Positions 18,834-26,661 of a stretch of DNA of 64,000 bases are shown in pieces. The stretch covers positions 3,139,027-3,203,026 of the forward strand of contig NZ_CP025096.1 of NCBI RefSeq assembly GCF_002831565.1. The letters run 5' to 3'. Below the pieces are notes generated by a model that was not told where the DNA came from, searched no databases, and was given only the letters and a program-made list of their open reading frames with translations. The position numbers were made by a program, and so were the translations under genes. The first letter of the stretch is position 1, and every line of letters begins with the position of its first letter. The DNA is from Spirosoma pollinicola. GTDB taxonomy: Bacteria > Bacteroidota > Bacteroidia > Cytophagales > Spirosomataceae.

Positions 18834-19373
18834 TTATAAATTCTGGCGGACTGGCATCACCTCATCCCCTACCCTCAGACTCCCCCCCTGAATTACTTTC
18901 GCGGTCATCCCCCCATGTCCGCGCATAGCGTTATAGCCGCCCGGCCCAAGTGCAGTTTCCATTTTAGAACAGGGGTGACACTGCCCTGTGATTTGCAGCA
19001 CGACATCACCAATCTGGATTTTGTGATCTTTAAGGGCCAGCAGGTTCAGCCCTGACACAACAATATTCCGGCGTACTACCGCCGGATCGAGCACATCGCG
19101 TCCTGTTAAAGCCGCCACTACGGGCAGGTGTTCTGCCTGAATGAGCGTGACATGGCGATTACCACTTTGCCCGCTATAGTGATCACCGAGAATGCCTTTT
19201 TTTTCTGATACGTCAATCGAATCAACAGCCTCTACAGCCACGCGCCGTTCGGGCCGAATACCAATCCACTCCACCCGGCCAGACCGGGGAAATACGTCGA
19301 ATAAGTCTTTGATATTGTCCAAAACCGGGATTTTAATGAGATTTAAAAGATTAAACAAGATTATCGCAGCCAA
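18834..19373 (-). CDS. MOSC-domain protein
   Basis: 179 residues from ATG 19373, but the family normally starts close to the segment LFDVFPRSGRVEWIGIRPERR, so a TTG at 19322 may be the true start. The extra N-terminal residues would be encoded by the left arm of an inverted repeat, which supports the later start. The MOSC beta-barrel is clear: KGILGDHYSGQSGNRHVTLIQ, VVRRNIVVSGLNLLALKDH, and the conserved Cys in GQCHPCSKME. MOSC proteins carry sulfur or handle molybdenum cofactor ligands, and several detoxify modified bases or oximes; no molybdenum cofactor gene is near. Function here is open. Confidence 0.8.
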   Translation of the reverse strand: MAAIILFNLLNLIKIPVLDNIKDLFDVFPRSGRVEWIGIRPERRVAVEAVDSIDVSEKKGILGDHYSGQSGNRHVTLIQAEHLPVVAALTGRDVLDPAVVRRNIVVSGLNLLALKDHKIQIGDVVLQITGQCHPCSKMETALGPGGYNAMRGHGGMTAKVIQGGSLRVGDEVMPVRQNL

Positions 19374-19538
19374 ACTACGTAACGATTAGATAGAGTAACA
19401 CATACAATCTTTAGGTAGTTTAAATCTTTCAGTAAACAATCAATCGAACAAGTATCAGACGGTTTTCATCTTTTTGAGAATTCGGGCGAATGGGCTGCTA
19501 CAATCTTAAAAATCCTTTAAATCCCAAGAATCCCGGTT
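19323..19538. repeat. Imperfect inverted repeat between MOSC and DUF5686 genes
   Basis: The left arm (about 19323-19363) and the complement of the right arm (about 19502-19538) both read AACCGGGATT, then a GATTTAAA block, then GATT and AAGATT, with small length differences. The words GGATT, GATTTAAA and AAGATT are repeated within each arm. The right arm ends 4 bases from the DUF5686 stop. The left arm runs into the 5' end of the MOSC frame. Both ends are therefore tied to genes, as in the other intergenic palindromes of the window. Confidence 0.5.
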
Positions 19539-19542
19539 CAGA

Positions 19543-22233
19543 TTACCGCCCAAACTTCAACGTCGTGCCAATTCTGAAACCTAATCCCTGATATTTCGCA
19601 TCCTGCCACTGCGAAATAACCTCTACCCGGAAGAAAGGAAGGACCTGCGGGATAAGCCCATCCAGCCCATAACCGACTTCGGTATAATTCTTCGAGGCCG
19701 GTGTGTAGAGGTAATGTACAAACAGATTCTCTTTCAGACCAAGCAGCCGGACTAAGGTTAACTGCGTAACAAAAAACTTACGAAACTCAGCAAGCACATG
19801 GGCTTCGGCAAAACGCTTTGCAGTGCTGTACTGGTAATAAGGAAGTAATCGGTAAGTCGATACAACATCGCCCTGCTGAAAGAAAAACTGATTGCCCTCA
19901 AAATGCTTAAAGTCGGGGAAATATACCTGACGGTCGTTTAGAAATGCCCCGGCGCTGAGTTTGTAATTCAGCTTACTCCGGATACCCGTCTCAAACGAAT
20001 GGCTGATACTTGCCTGTAGAAAATCATAGTCGACATCAGCCATTCCTTTCCGGTAATTGAGTGTCAATAAAGGGGCATCGTTATCGCGCCGGGCAATCCG
20101 CCGACCGTTGCGAATGGTGTATTGCGTACTACCGAGTCGCGCCGAAGCGGTCAGGTTCAACACCAGAGCATTGTGTATCGGGAAAGCCGTTGTGGCAACT
20201 TCGTCGTTTACCGGACGATTAGGTGTAAACGTTCGATCACGCCAGTTAATCCAGGGCTTAAGGTCTTCTCTGTAGTTCGCTAATTCGGTACGCCGGGCAT
20301 ATTCCAGGCTACCCGTCAACGATACCCGTTCCTTAAATGGGGATGCCGTAATGGTTAAATTCAGGAAATCCTTCTGATACAATTTCGCGAAATTTTGCTC
20401 GAACAGAAGCGTTGTTAACGTATTCAAAAACGGGCTGATTGGATTGTCGGGATTGTATTGGTAAAGGTACCTGCCACCCGTCGCACTAATTTTTGTGGTT
20501 TTGTACTGATAGCTGGCCTGGCCATATCCCACAAAACCCTTTCGGCCAAATTGATACCGTCCGGTACCACCCAGATTCCACTCGCCAAGTGGAATTTGCC
20601 GGAACCGGTTGACCGAATCTACCTTCGCCCTGAAGCGATAGTTCAGTGCTCCCTCCACCGTGTAACCTTCAACCGTATTGTATTCTATTCGTGTTAACGG
20701 GCTTGTATAAATCAGTGAACCCCGCTTCGACAACCGCCACGTGTGCCCGGACAGAAGTTGACCAGCCGAGAATTTTTTCGATGCGTTTTTCTTGTTTGTG
20801 CTGTCACGCTTCGTACTATCCGCTTTGACAGGCGCTTTTATTTCTTTTACCAGGCCCAGGCTATCCGCCTTTTGATAGCTCTTGACTTCGGCGGTTGTAA
20901 GCGGCACAGATCGGAGCGAATCCCAGTAAACATTCGAACGTTTGCGCGCCAGTGAGTCAACAACCAGCGAATCGTCGCGCACAACGGTTACGTCTTCCTT
21001 CCGACTTTTACGCGCCTGTTTCTCCTGCTTTTCGTACTCCTTAACCATCTGACGAAGGTTTTTTGTCGAGAACTCCTTTTGCTTCTTAACTAACTCGTCG
21101 AAGTTCTTACCCTTTATATCGCTTTTGGCCAGCGTCTGCGTTGGGGGCGCTTTCTTTTCATCGGCGACTTCAATGTCTTCAACAAAGGCAGGATTCACCA
21201 CGAACTCGGTGAAGGTCAAATTCCGGATATAATAGCCAGTGGCTTTCACGCCCAGATACGACCCCTTCCCTTCGTACCGCTGGTTTGTTGGCATCCAGAC
21301 CCCTTGCACGGGGCTGCAAATGTGACGCACTGAAATAGAAACGCCAATATTATTGACTGTCTCTAACTGTAAACTGTGAATGGCCCAGGTATTTTCCAGT
21401 ATGTAAATTGTTCCCCGGAAAACGCCTTCGCCATACTGCCGGGGAGTAACCAGAATTTTACTCACCTCTACCCCACCCGGCTCTCTAAAAGTGCCCTTGT
21501 ACTCGAATTTGTAATAGGCGAAGGCTTTCGGTGATAAAGGCGATACCGCTCCAGCAATGGTTGGGTTGTAAAAACTGGCGTTGTAAAACTGGTTTGGGCT
21601 CAAAAAATCCCCCTGTGAATTCCGATTGGCGATGATTCGCTGCCGATAGGTATTCGGTTGGCTGAATGACACTTCGGCAACCGTTTCGTTGAGCAAGGGA
21701 ACGCCCACTTTAAAATTAGCTTCTTTTTCGGCTTCTTTCAGTTGCTTCCGAAAGGCCATTTCGGCCAAATTGGGTAGGTCAATCACGGTAAACGAAGACT
21801 TGGTATACACCCTGGCTTTAAATCGCTGCACCTGCAACTGATGAAAGCGACTCTTGGCGATGGCCCGGCGCATAATCGTATAGGCAGGGTCTTCGTTACC
21901 AGCTTTCGTTTGCACTTCGGCCAGACGCAGCGCCTGCTCTTCCAACGTGGCATCCAGCGTGGCAAAGTCCGAGTTTATGTCAACAGGTTTCTGTATTGTC
22001 TGAAAGCCCAGGTATTGGAAAACAATGTCATATTTACCCGGTGCCAGCGGAATTTCATACCGCCCCTCGGCATTCGTAATGGTACCTTTAGCGGTTCCTT
22101 TTACAATTACAGCGGCAAACGGTAAGGCTTCCCCCTGTGCGTTTTTGACCGTTCCACGCAAACCCGTATTGCCCGTTTGTGCGGTGGTGGTAAATGAATA
22201 CAGGGAGATAAATAGTAGTAGAATGGACTTCAT
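19543..22233 (-). CDS. DUF5686 / carboxypeptidase-regulatory-like outer-membrane protein
   Basis: 896 residues from 22233 (MKSILLLFISLYSFTTTAQ, a good signal peptide); an upstream ATG at 22257 would place eight residues before it. A CarboxypepD_reg-like domain follows (LRGTVKNAQGEALPFAAVIVKG, TNAEGRYEIPLAPGKYDIVFQYLGF). The rest fits DUF5686: repeated aromatic beta-strands, a charged Lys/Glu-rich linker near the middle (EYEKQEKQARKSRKEDVTVV), and a C-terminus suited to a barrel (FRIGTTLKFGR). The family is widespread in Bacteroidota and probably forms an outer-membrane barrel of unknown role. It is single and divergent from the M24 peptidase. Confidence 0.85.
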   Translation of the reverse strand: MKSILLLFISLYSFTTTAQTGNTGLRGTVKNAQGEALPFAAVIVKGTAKGTITNAEGRYEIPLAPGKYDIVFQYLGFQTIQKPVDINSDFATLDATLEEQALRLAEVQTKAGNEDPAYTIMRRAIAKSRFHQLQVQRFKARVYTKSSFTVIDLPNLAEMAFRKQLKEAEKEANFKVGVPLLNETVAEVSFSQPNTYRQRIIANRNSQGDFLSPNQFYNASFYNPTIAGAVSPLSPKAFAYYKFEYKGTFREPGGVEVSKILVTPRQYGEGVFRGTIYILENTWAIHSLQLETVNNIGVSISVRHICSPVQGVWMPTNQRYEGKGSYLGVKATGYYIRNLTFTEFVVNPAFVEDIEVADEKKAPPTQTLAKSDIKGKNFDELVKKQKEFSTKNLRQMVKEYEKQEKQARKSRKEDVTVVRDDSLVVDSLARKRSNVYWDSLRSVPLTTAEVKSYQKADSLGLVKEIKAPVKADSTKRDSTNKKNASKKFSAGQLLSGHTWRLSKRGSLIYTSPLTRIEYNTVEGYTVEGALNYRFRAKVDSVNRFRQIPLGEWNLGGTGRYQFGRKGFVGYGQASYQYKTTKISATGGRYLYQYNPDNPISPFLNTLTTLLFEQNFAKLYQKDFLNLTITASPFKERVSLTGSLEYARRTELANYREDLKPWINWRDRTFTPNRPVNDEVATTAFPIHNALVLNLTASARLGSTQYTIRNGRRIARRDNDAPLLTLNYRKGMADVDYDFLQASISHSFETGIRSKLNYKLSAGAFLNDRQVYFPDFKHFEGNQFFFQQGDVVSTYRLLPYYQYSTAKRFAEAHVLAEFRKFFVTQLTLVRLLGLKENLFVHYLYTPASKNYTEVGYGLDGLIPQVLPFFRVEVISQWQDAKYQGLGFRIGTTLKFGR

Positions 22234-22446
22234 GCAAACAGCTAGGTTGTGAATCATGCGAATGTACTCGTTAAACGAAGGGTAGCCTACATATTTTCGC
22301 CAAAGAATGTATTTTCATCGGCAGACGGAACAGGCTCTCCACTAAAGGTAAGATGCACCTCTGAATGAAAACGTTGTCTGCTTTATTGTTAAAAATCTAT
22401 AATGTCTTTGTGTATCTTGCTGCAAACTGCTCACAACCTGAATCCT

Positions 22447-23814
22447 ATGCACAAACCCGTACACTTCTTCATTAAATTATTTACATTTCTAGCCTTCCTG
22501 TCAACCGCCGGCGCACAGGTATCGTCTCCATCAGCCGTTTTATTCGAACGTGATCGGTCGCGGGTAGTCGATGAAATTCTGGATGATCGTTTCACAAATT
22601 TCCTTCCTCAGCTTATGCGTCGGGAGGGAATTGATATGTGGGTCATTATCTCGCGTGAATACAACGAAGACCCCGTTTTGCGGACGATGCTGCCCAGCAC
22701 GTGGCTCTCGGCCCGCCGTCGAACGATTATCGTATTCTTTGATCAGGGTGGCGATAAAGGTGTTGAAAAACTAGCCATTGCCCGTTACGACGTAGGCAAC
22801 CTGCTCAAAGGTGCCTGGGACATCGACGTTCGGCCAAACCAGTGGGAAGCGCTGGCGAAGATTATTGAAGACCGAAAGCCGAAGAAAATTGGCTTGAACA
22901 TGTCCACCAACTACGGCCACGCCGATGGACTTTCTTTCTCAGAACACGAAGAGTTCCTGAAAAAACTCCCCGCCGATTACCAGAAACGGATTGTCTCAGC
23001 CGAGAAACTAGCCGTTGGCTGGCTAGAAACCCGCACAGAAAAAGAGATGGCGATTTACCCGCTCATTTGTCGACTGTCGCACCAGATCATTCAGGAAGGT
23101 TTCTCGGAGCAGGTTATTCAGCCGGGCGTAACCACAACCGACGATGTAGTCTGGTGGTTTCGTCAGCGCATTACTGACTTAGGCTTAAGTACCTGGTTTC
23201 ATCCAACGGTTGATGTTCAACGATCAGACAAGGAGGATTTCAATCACCTCCGCACCTTTTCCAAGCGTCCTGACAAACAGGTAATCATGCCCGGCGATTT
23301 ACTGCATGTTGATTTTGGCATCACCTACCTGCGCCTGAACACCGACCAGCAGCAACACGCTTACGTTTTGCGCCCCGGCGAATCGGACGTTCCCGAAGCC
23401 ATCAAAACCGCTTTTAAGCAAGGTAATCGACTACAGGAAATCCTGACCGAACAGTTTAGTGCCGGTAAAACAGGCAATCAAATGCTGCTGGCGGCTTTGG
23501 AGCAGTCTAAAAAAGAAGGAATCAACGGTACAATTTACTCGCACCCGATTGGTGTTCATGGCCATGCCGCCGGGCCAACAATTGGCCTTTGGGACCAACA
23601 GAAAGGCGTTCCCGGTCCCGGCGATTATCCGTTACTGGCCAACACCGCCTATTCCATTGAGCTCAACGCAGCTGTCGAAATTCCCGAATGGAAAAAAATA
23701 GTGCGCATCATGCTTGAAGAAGATGGTTTTTTCGATGGTAAAACGTTCCGCTACATTGATGGCCGGCAAACGGAGATTTATACCATTCCAAGAAAACTGG
23801 GGTATGTGAAGTAG
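22447..23814 (+). CDS. Secreted M24-family metallopeptidase (Xaa-Pro aminopeptidase-like)
   Basis: 455 residues from ATG 22447, chosen because it starts a signal peptide (MHKPVHFFIKLFTFLAFLSTAGAQ); an upstream ATG at 22402 would add 15 residues. The creatinase-type N-domain covers about 30-190 and the pita-bread domain the rest. Metal-site elements visible are the two Asp positions in LLHVDFGITYLRLNTDQQ, a His in SHPIGVHGHAAGPTIG, and Glu residues in TAYSIELNA and MLEEDG. It should cleave dipeptides or N-terminal Xaa-Pro bonds in the periplasm or outside. Some relatives are inactive, but the key ligands appear present. Confidence 0.82.
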   Translation: MHKPVHFFIKLFTFLAFLSTAGAQVSSPSAVLFERDRSRVVDEILDDRFTNFLPQLMRREGIDMWVIISREYNEDPVLRTMLPSTWLSARRRTIIVFFDQGGDKGVEKLAIARYDVGNLLKGAWDIDVRPNQWEALAKIIEDRKPKKIGLNMSTNYGHADGLSFSEHEEFLKKLPADYQKRIVSAEKLAVGWLETRTEKEMAIYPLICRLSHQIIQEGFSEQVIQPGVTTTDDVVWWFRQRITDLGLSTWFHPTVDVQRSDKEDFNHLRTFSKRPDKQVIMPGDLLHVDFGITYLRLNTDQQQHAYVLRPGESDVPEAIKTAFKQGNRLQEILTEQFSAGKTGNQMLLAALEQSKKEGINGTIYSHPIGVHGHAAGPTIGLWDQQKGVPGPGDYPLLANTAYSIELNAAVEIPEWKKIVRIMLEEDGFFDGKTFRYIDGRQTEIYTIPRKLGYVK

Positions 23815-23867
23815 AGCCGATTGCCTAGCAAACTTCAACTTACTGATCTCGCCTTCTGCCTTACAGG

Positions 23868-23896
23868 TGTAAGACAACGCTTGTTTTTGTCTTACA
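23868..23896 (+). terminator. Hairpin after the M24 peptidase gene
   Basis: TGTAAGACAA (23868-23877) is perfectly complementary to TTGTCTTACA (23887-23896) with a 9-base loop. It follows the peptidase stop by 53 bases. The T-run is weak, so terminator function is only likely. Confidence 0.45.
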
Positions 23897-23908
23897 TTCT
23901 GTAGTACC

Positions 23909-23947
23909 TAACATATTGGCACTTATACAACTTTTCAAATACGTTTG
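23909..23947 (+). promoter_or_regulatory. Promoter with 23-base motif shared by both small lipoprotein genes
   Basis: The motif at 23909-23931 includes TTGGCACTTATACAAC. Its TTG (23916-23918) serves as a -33 box, and TACGTTTG (23940-23947) after 21 bases is an exact TAnnTTTG -7 box, 27 bases before the lipoprotein start. The same motif with one difference in 23 bases lies upstream of the convergent lipoprotein gene at 25230-25252 in inverted orientation. Confidence 0.6.
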
Positions 23948-23973
23948 AGTTTCAGTATCAAACCTTCTCAGTT

Positions 23974-24558
23974 ATGAAAGTCAATCTCGCTCTTTTGGTA
24001 TCAATCACCTTCCTTTTTAGTCGATGTTCACCCAATGAAAGTCTTTCTCCTAAGATAAATTACGATCAGGCCAGTATTGAATTGATGCAGGAGATACAGC
24101 CCAAGATTGTAGGGCAATGGACACTCCGTCAAGTGAATGTAAAATATCAAGACTTCAACTATTCTCAAAAACAACTCAAGATTACGAAGGATACTTCTTT
24201 TGTTGACTTTGCTACATTGTCCATCATTCCGACCAATGAACCACGTAGTTCTCCCGTAGATTTGCGTAGGGGTGAATACGATGGTACGATTCAATTTGGT
24301 ACCAAGACGTATCCTATTCAGTTTGATCTACGGTCTAATGCCGAGTGGATTTATAGCGAAAAGGGTCCTCAAGCGTTCTTTTCCTTCAGTTACAAATTCC
24401 CAGTAGGCACTCGTATTCCGGAAGCCGAAGAGAGATTTTTAGAAGATATAGGCTTGATGAATGATACGTTTTCTTTAGAGCTCTCCACTAATCCGAAGAA
24501 GATGATCTGGCGCGGTTTGAACCGAGGGGTGAACAAAATAGAAATGACTAGAAAATAG
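23974..24558 (+). CDS. Small lipoprotein of unknown function
   Basis: 194 residues. Signal peptide with lipobox FSRC and Cys18, then SPNESLSPKINYDQ. The rest is predicted mostly beta with few Cys; LMQEIQPKIVGQWTLRQVNVKYQ recalls lipocalin-like or DUF-type lipid-anchored proteins that begin with a W-containing strand, but I do not recognise a family. Base composition is more AT-rich than in the neighbouring peptidase and efflux genes, which fits later arrival. It converges on a second orphan lipoprotein, and both carry the same upstream motif. Confidence 0.6.
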   Translation: MKVNLALLVSITFLFSRCSPNESLSPKINYDQASIELMQEIQPKIVGQWTLRQVNVKYQDFNYSQKQLKITKDTSFVDFATLSIIPTNEPRSSPVDLRRGEYDGTIQFGTKTYPIQFDLRSNAEWIYSEKGPQAFFSFSYKFPVGTRIPEAEERFLEDIGLMNDTFSLELSTNPKKMIWRGLNRGVNKIEMTRK

Positions 24559-24738
24559 TAATTACTTGATAATTGGGTATCGTTTACCGTTTCGGCATTT
24601 CTCTGAATAGTCGAATAACATAATTGTAGTTATAGAACGGGTCTGGGAATAGTACCAACCTACTGTGGGGCAGTGAGTTGTACTTTTTCCAGACTCTTTC
24701 TATAACTAAGAATATGTTAAGGGAATAAACAAAGAAAA

Positions 24739-24766
24739 AGGGTATTTCCTTTGAAAGACATACCCT
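24739..24766 (-). terminator. Possible terminator of the minus-strand lipoprotein gene
   Basis: AGGGTAT (24739-24745) and ATACCCT (24760-24766) are complementary. Read on the minus strand, the stem is followed by TTTTTCTTTG, 60 bases beyond the lipoprotein stop. Confidence 0.45.
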
Positions 24767-24797
24767 AAAATGTTAAAAGACACAGTTGCTTTTGGTA

Positions 24798-25160
24798 TCA
24801 ATTCTGAACACTCTTTTGAGTGTTTACATAGATAAAGTTGCCTGTCTGACCTACTGATGTTTTGAAATCTACTTTAGCCACAGCAGTCTTTCCTTTTATC
24901 GCTTCATCCTCAAAAGAAGCCACTCCGTCGTAAGATATTTTTGTTACAGTGTAATTCACACTAGGGCCATACATGCGTTCGACTGTTGGTCTAGTCTTGA
25001 GCATCAGTTCACTCATCGAATTGGCTAACCGAACTCCGTTTGGAGAAACTAATGATAGATTAGGCTTAATACCCTCACTCTTTTCTTGGAGCATTGTAGG
25101 GCTACAAGAGAATAATCCGCTGATAGAAGCAACAACTATTATTAAGTTTAGCTTTTTCAT
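24798..25160 (-). CDS. Very small lipoprotein of unknown function
   Basis: 120 residues. Signal peptide with lipobox LFSC and Cys19, then SPTMLQEKSEGIKPNL. The mature part is short, with one likely helix (NSMSELMLKTRPTVERMYG) and beta-like segments (YTVTKISYDGVASFEDEAIKGK, KVDFKTSVGQTGNFIYVNT). No family recognised. It converges on the 194-residue lipoprotein and shares its upstream motif, so the two are probably regulated together or arrived together. Confidence 0.55.
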   Translation of the reverse strand: MKKLNLIIVVASISGLFSCSPTMLQEKSEGIKPNLSLVSPNGVRLANSMSELMLKTRPTVERMYGPSVNYTVTKISYDGVASFEDEAIKGKTAVAKVDFKTSVGQTGNFIYVNTQKSVQN

Positions 25161-25229
25161 TACTATTGGCTTGATTTATAGTTAAATACAAAGGGGATGC
25201 TGCTCAATAACGCGTGAATATAAAAAGTT

Positions 25230-25252
25230 GTTGTATAAGTGCCATTATGTTA
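25230..25252 (-). promoter_or_regulatory. Inverted copy of the shared 23-base motif
   Basis: On the minus strand this copy includes ATGGCACTTATACAAC and matches the copy at 23909-23931 in 22 of 23 positions. Its 3' end lies 69 bases from the lipoprotein start. A TATATTCA some 20 bases further on is a poor match to a -7 box, so the promoter here is less certain than at the other copy. Confidence 0.55.
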
Positions 25253-25530
25253 ACTATCCCCTAAAAATACAATTAAAAACAAGTAATATTACTTTTTGCT
25301 GCACTAAGATTCCGGGTCTTTTCAAGGCCGCTCAATGTTCGTATCTCACACTTACTCAACGGCAATAGCCATATACGGGTATCTAATTTAACAAAATGCT
25401 CCTTCCCTAAAATCGGGAAATTGATCCTCATCCTCAAATGACGAATTTTGCACATTCTAGCCGAAACACCCCTTTGGGAAATACATATTGGCTCTGAAGC
25501 CCTACATTTTTGGTAATCTACCGCCCTGCT
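25253..25530. other. Intergenic stretch without a recognisable gene
   Basis: Between the shared motif and the end of the efflux adaptor gene. It holds an open frame of 60 codons on the minus strand (25273-25455) with no signal, family or promoter I can support. I see no clear repeat or RNA. Confidence 0.4.
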
Positions 25531-26661
25531 CTATTTTACATTTACCGACGAACCGTCTCGAATTTCTTCGTTAGCCGCCTTAATTAACTGATCGCCTTCG
25601 GTGAGCGGACCGAATATTTCTACTTTTTCGTCGGCTTCAAGGCCTCGCTTTATAGGAACCCATTCAGCTTTTCGATCAACAACCTTGATCACAAAAACGC
25701 CGGTTGTCGCGCTGACAATGGCCGATTTAGGGACAATAAGTGTATTATTTTTCGTCGGCAGTGGCACGGTCACTTCGGCAATCATGCCGGGCAAAAGCTT
25801 TTTATCATTGTTGATCACATCGACTTCGACCCGCTCCGACCGAAGCCGCTTATCCAAAGCCCCCGCCTGACGTTTTACCTGTCCGGTAAATTTTGTATCA
25901 GGAAACGCTTTGACGTTGAAACTCACCTGATCGTTCAGATCGACATAACCCGTGTAGGCTTCGGGTATCGAAATAACCAGACGCAGTCTCTTCTGCTCCG
26001 TCAAAACGAACAAAGGAAACTCCGAGCCTTTGCCCGATGGCCCAATGTAAGCACCTGTGCTGGCGTTCCGGACACTGATAATTCCGTTGAATGGCGCACG
26101 AATTTCGAGGTACTTTTTCAGATCAGACACCTCGCGATAAGCCGATTTAGCCGCTTCCAGTTGGGCCAGATCGGCGTTGCGTCTGGCAAGGGCCTGGTCA
26201 ACATCGTTTTTCGACACGGCACCGGAGAACTTGCTGGCTTCCAGAATCCGCTCGTAATTGGCTTTGCTACCAATGGAAACGGCCTCCTGCCCTTTCAGTT
26301 TCGAGTCGGCAGACGACAGTTGAGCGCTTAACTCAGGTGCTTCGGCCAGCGCCAGAAGTTGGCCCTGTTTTACTTCAGAACCCACATCGACATTCAGGGA
26401 TTTGATGAACCCACTCACTTTTGCATAAATATCGACATCCCGAAACGCAACCAGTTCGCCGGGTACTTTTAATGAAGAAGATAATTTGCCGCGCTGTAAC
26501 GAAAACACCTCGACAGTTGCCGGTGCCTCAACGGCCTTGGCGTCTTCTTTTTTTTCCTCTTTGCCTTCAGACGAATGACAACCGCTCAACGAACTGAGCA
26601 GCAGAAAACTACCAAATACAGTTGCTACAGCCGGGAATGACTTATTAATTAACCGTTTCAT
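25531..26661 (-). CDS. RND efflux periplasmic adaptor lipoprotein (membrane fusion protein)
   Basis: 376 residues from ATG 26661 (MKRLINKSFPAVATVFG to SGCHSS), with lipobox LSGC and Cys28. A longer frame to 26790 exists, but it would run through the 3' end of the permease gene without a signal peptide. A Lys/Glu-rich linker leads into the barrel-sandwich: ELVAFRDVDIYAKVSGFIKSLNVDVGSEVKQGQLLALAE, a helical hairpin of about 90 residues, then RAPFNGIISVRNASTGAYIG and a beta-barrel. It bridges the permease below to an outer-membrane channel. Its start overlaps the permease stop by 17 bases, so the two are translationally coupled. No outer-membrane factor gene lies in this operon. Confidence 0.92.
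   Translation of the reverse strand: MKRLINKSFPAVATVFGSFLLLSSLSGCHSSEGKEEKKEDAKAVEAPATVEVFSLQRGKLSSSLKVPGELVAFRDVDIYAKVSGFIKSLNVDVGSEVKQGQLLALAEAPELSAQLSSADSKLKGQEAVSIGSKANYERILEASKFSGAVSKNDVDQALARRNADLAQLEAAKSAYREVSDLKKYLEIRAPFNGIISVRNASTGAYIGPSGKGSEFPLFVLTEQKRLRLVISIPEAYTGYVDLNDQVSFNVKAFPDTKFTGQVKRQAGALDKRLRSERVEVDVINNDKKLLPGMIAEVTVPLPTKNNTLIVPKSAIVSATTGVFVIKVVDRKAEWVPIKRGLEADEKVEIFGPLTEGDQLIKAANEEIRDGSSVNVK

Noticed and set aside
23916..23931. TTGGCACTTATACAAC as a sigma-54 promoter
   Set aside because: The -24 GG is present but the GC of the -12 element is missing at the right distance, and a good TTG/TAnnTTTG promoter explains the site.
25273..25455. 60-codon frame between the motif copy and the efflux adaptor
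   Set aside because: No signal, family or promoter; composition fits non-coding AT-rich DNA.
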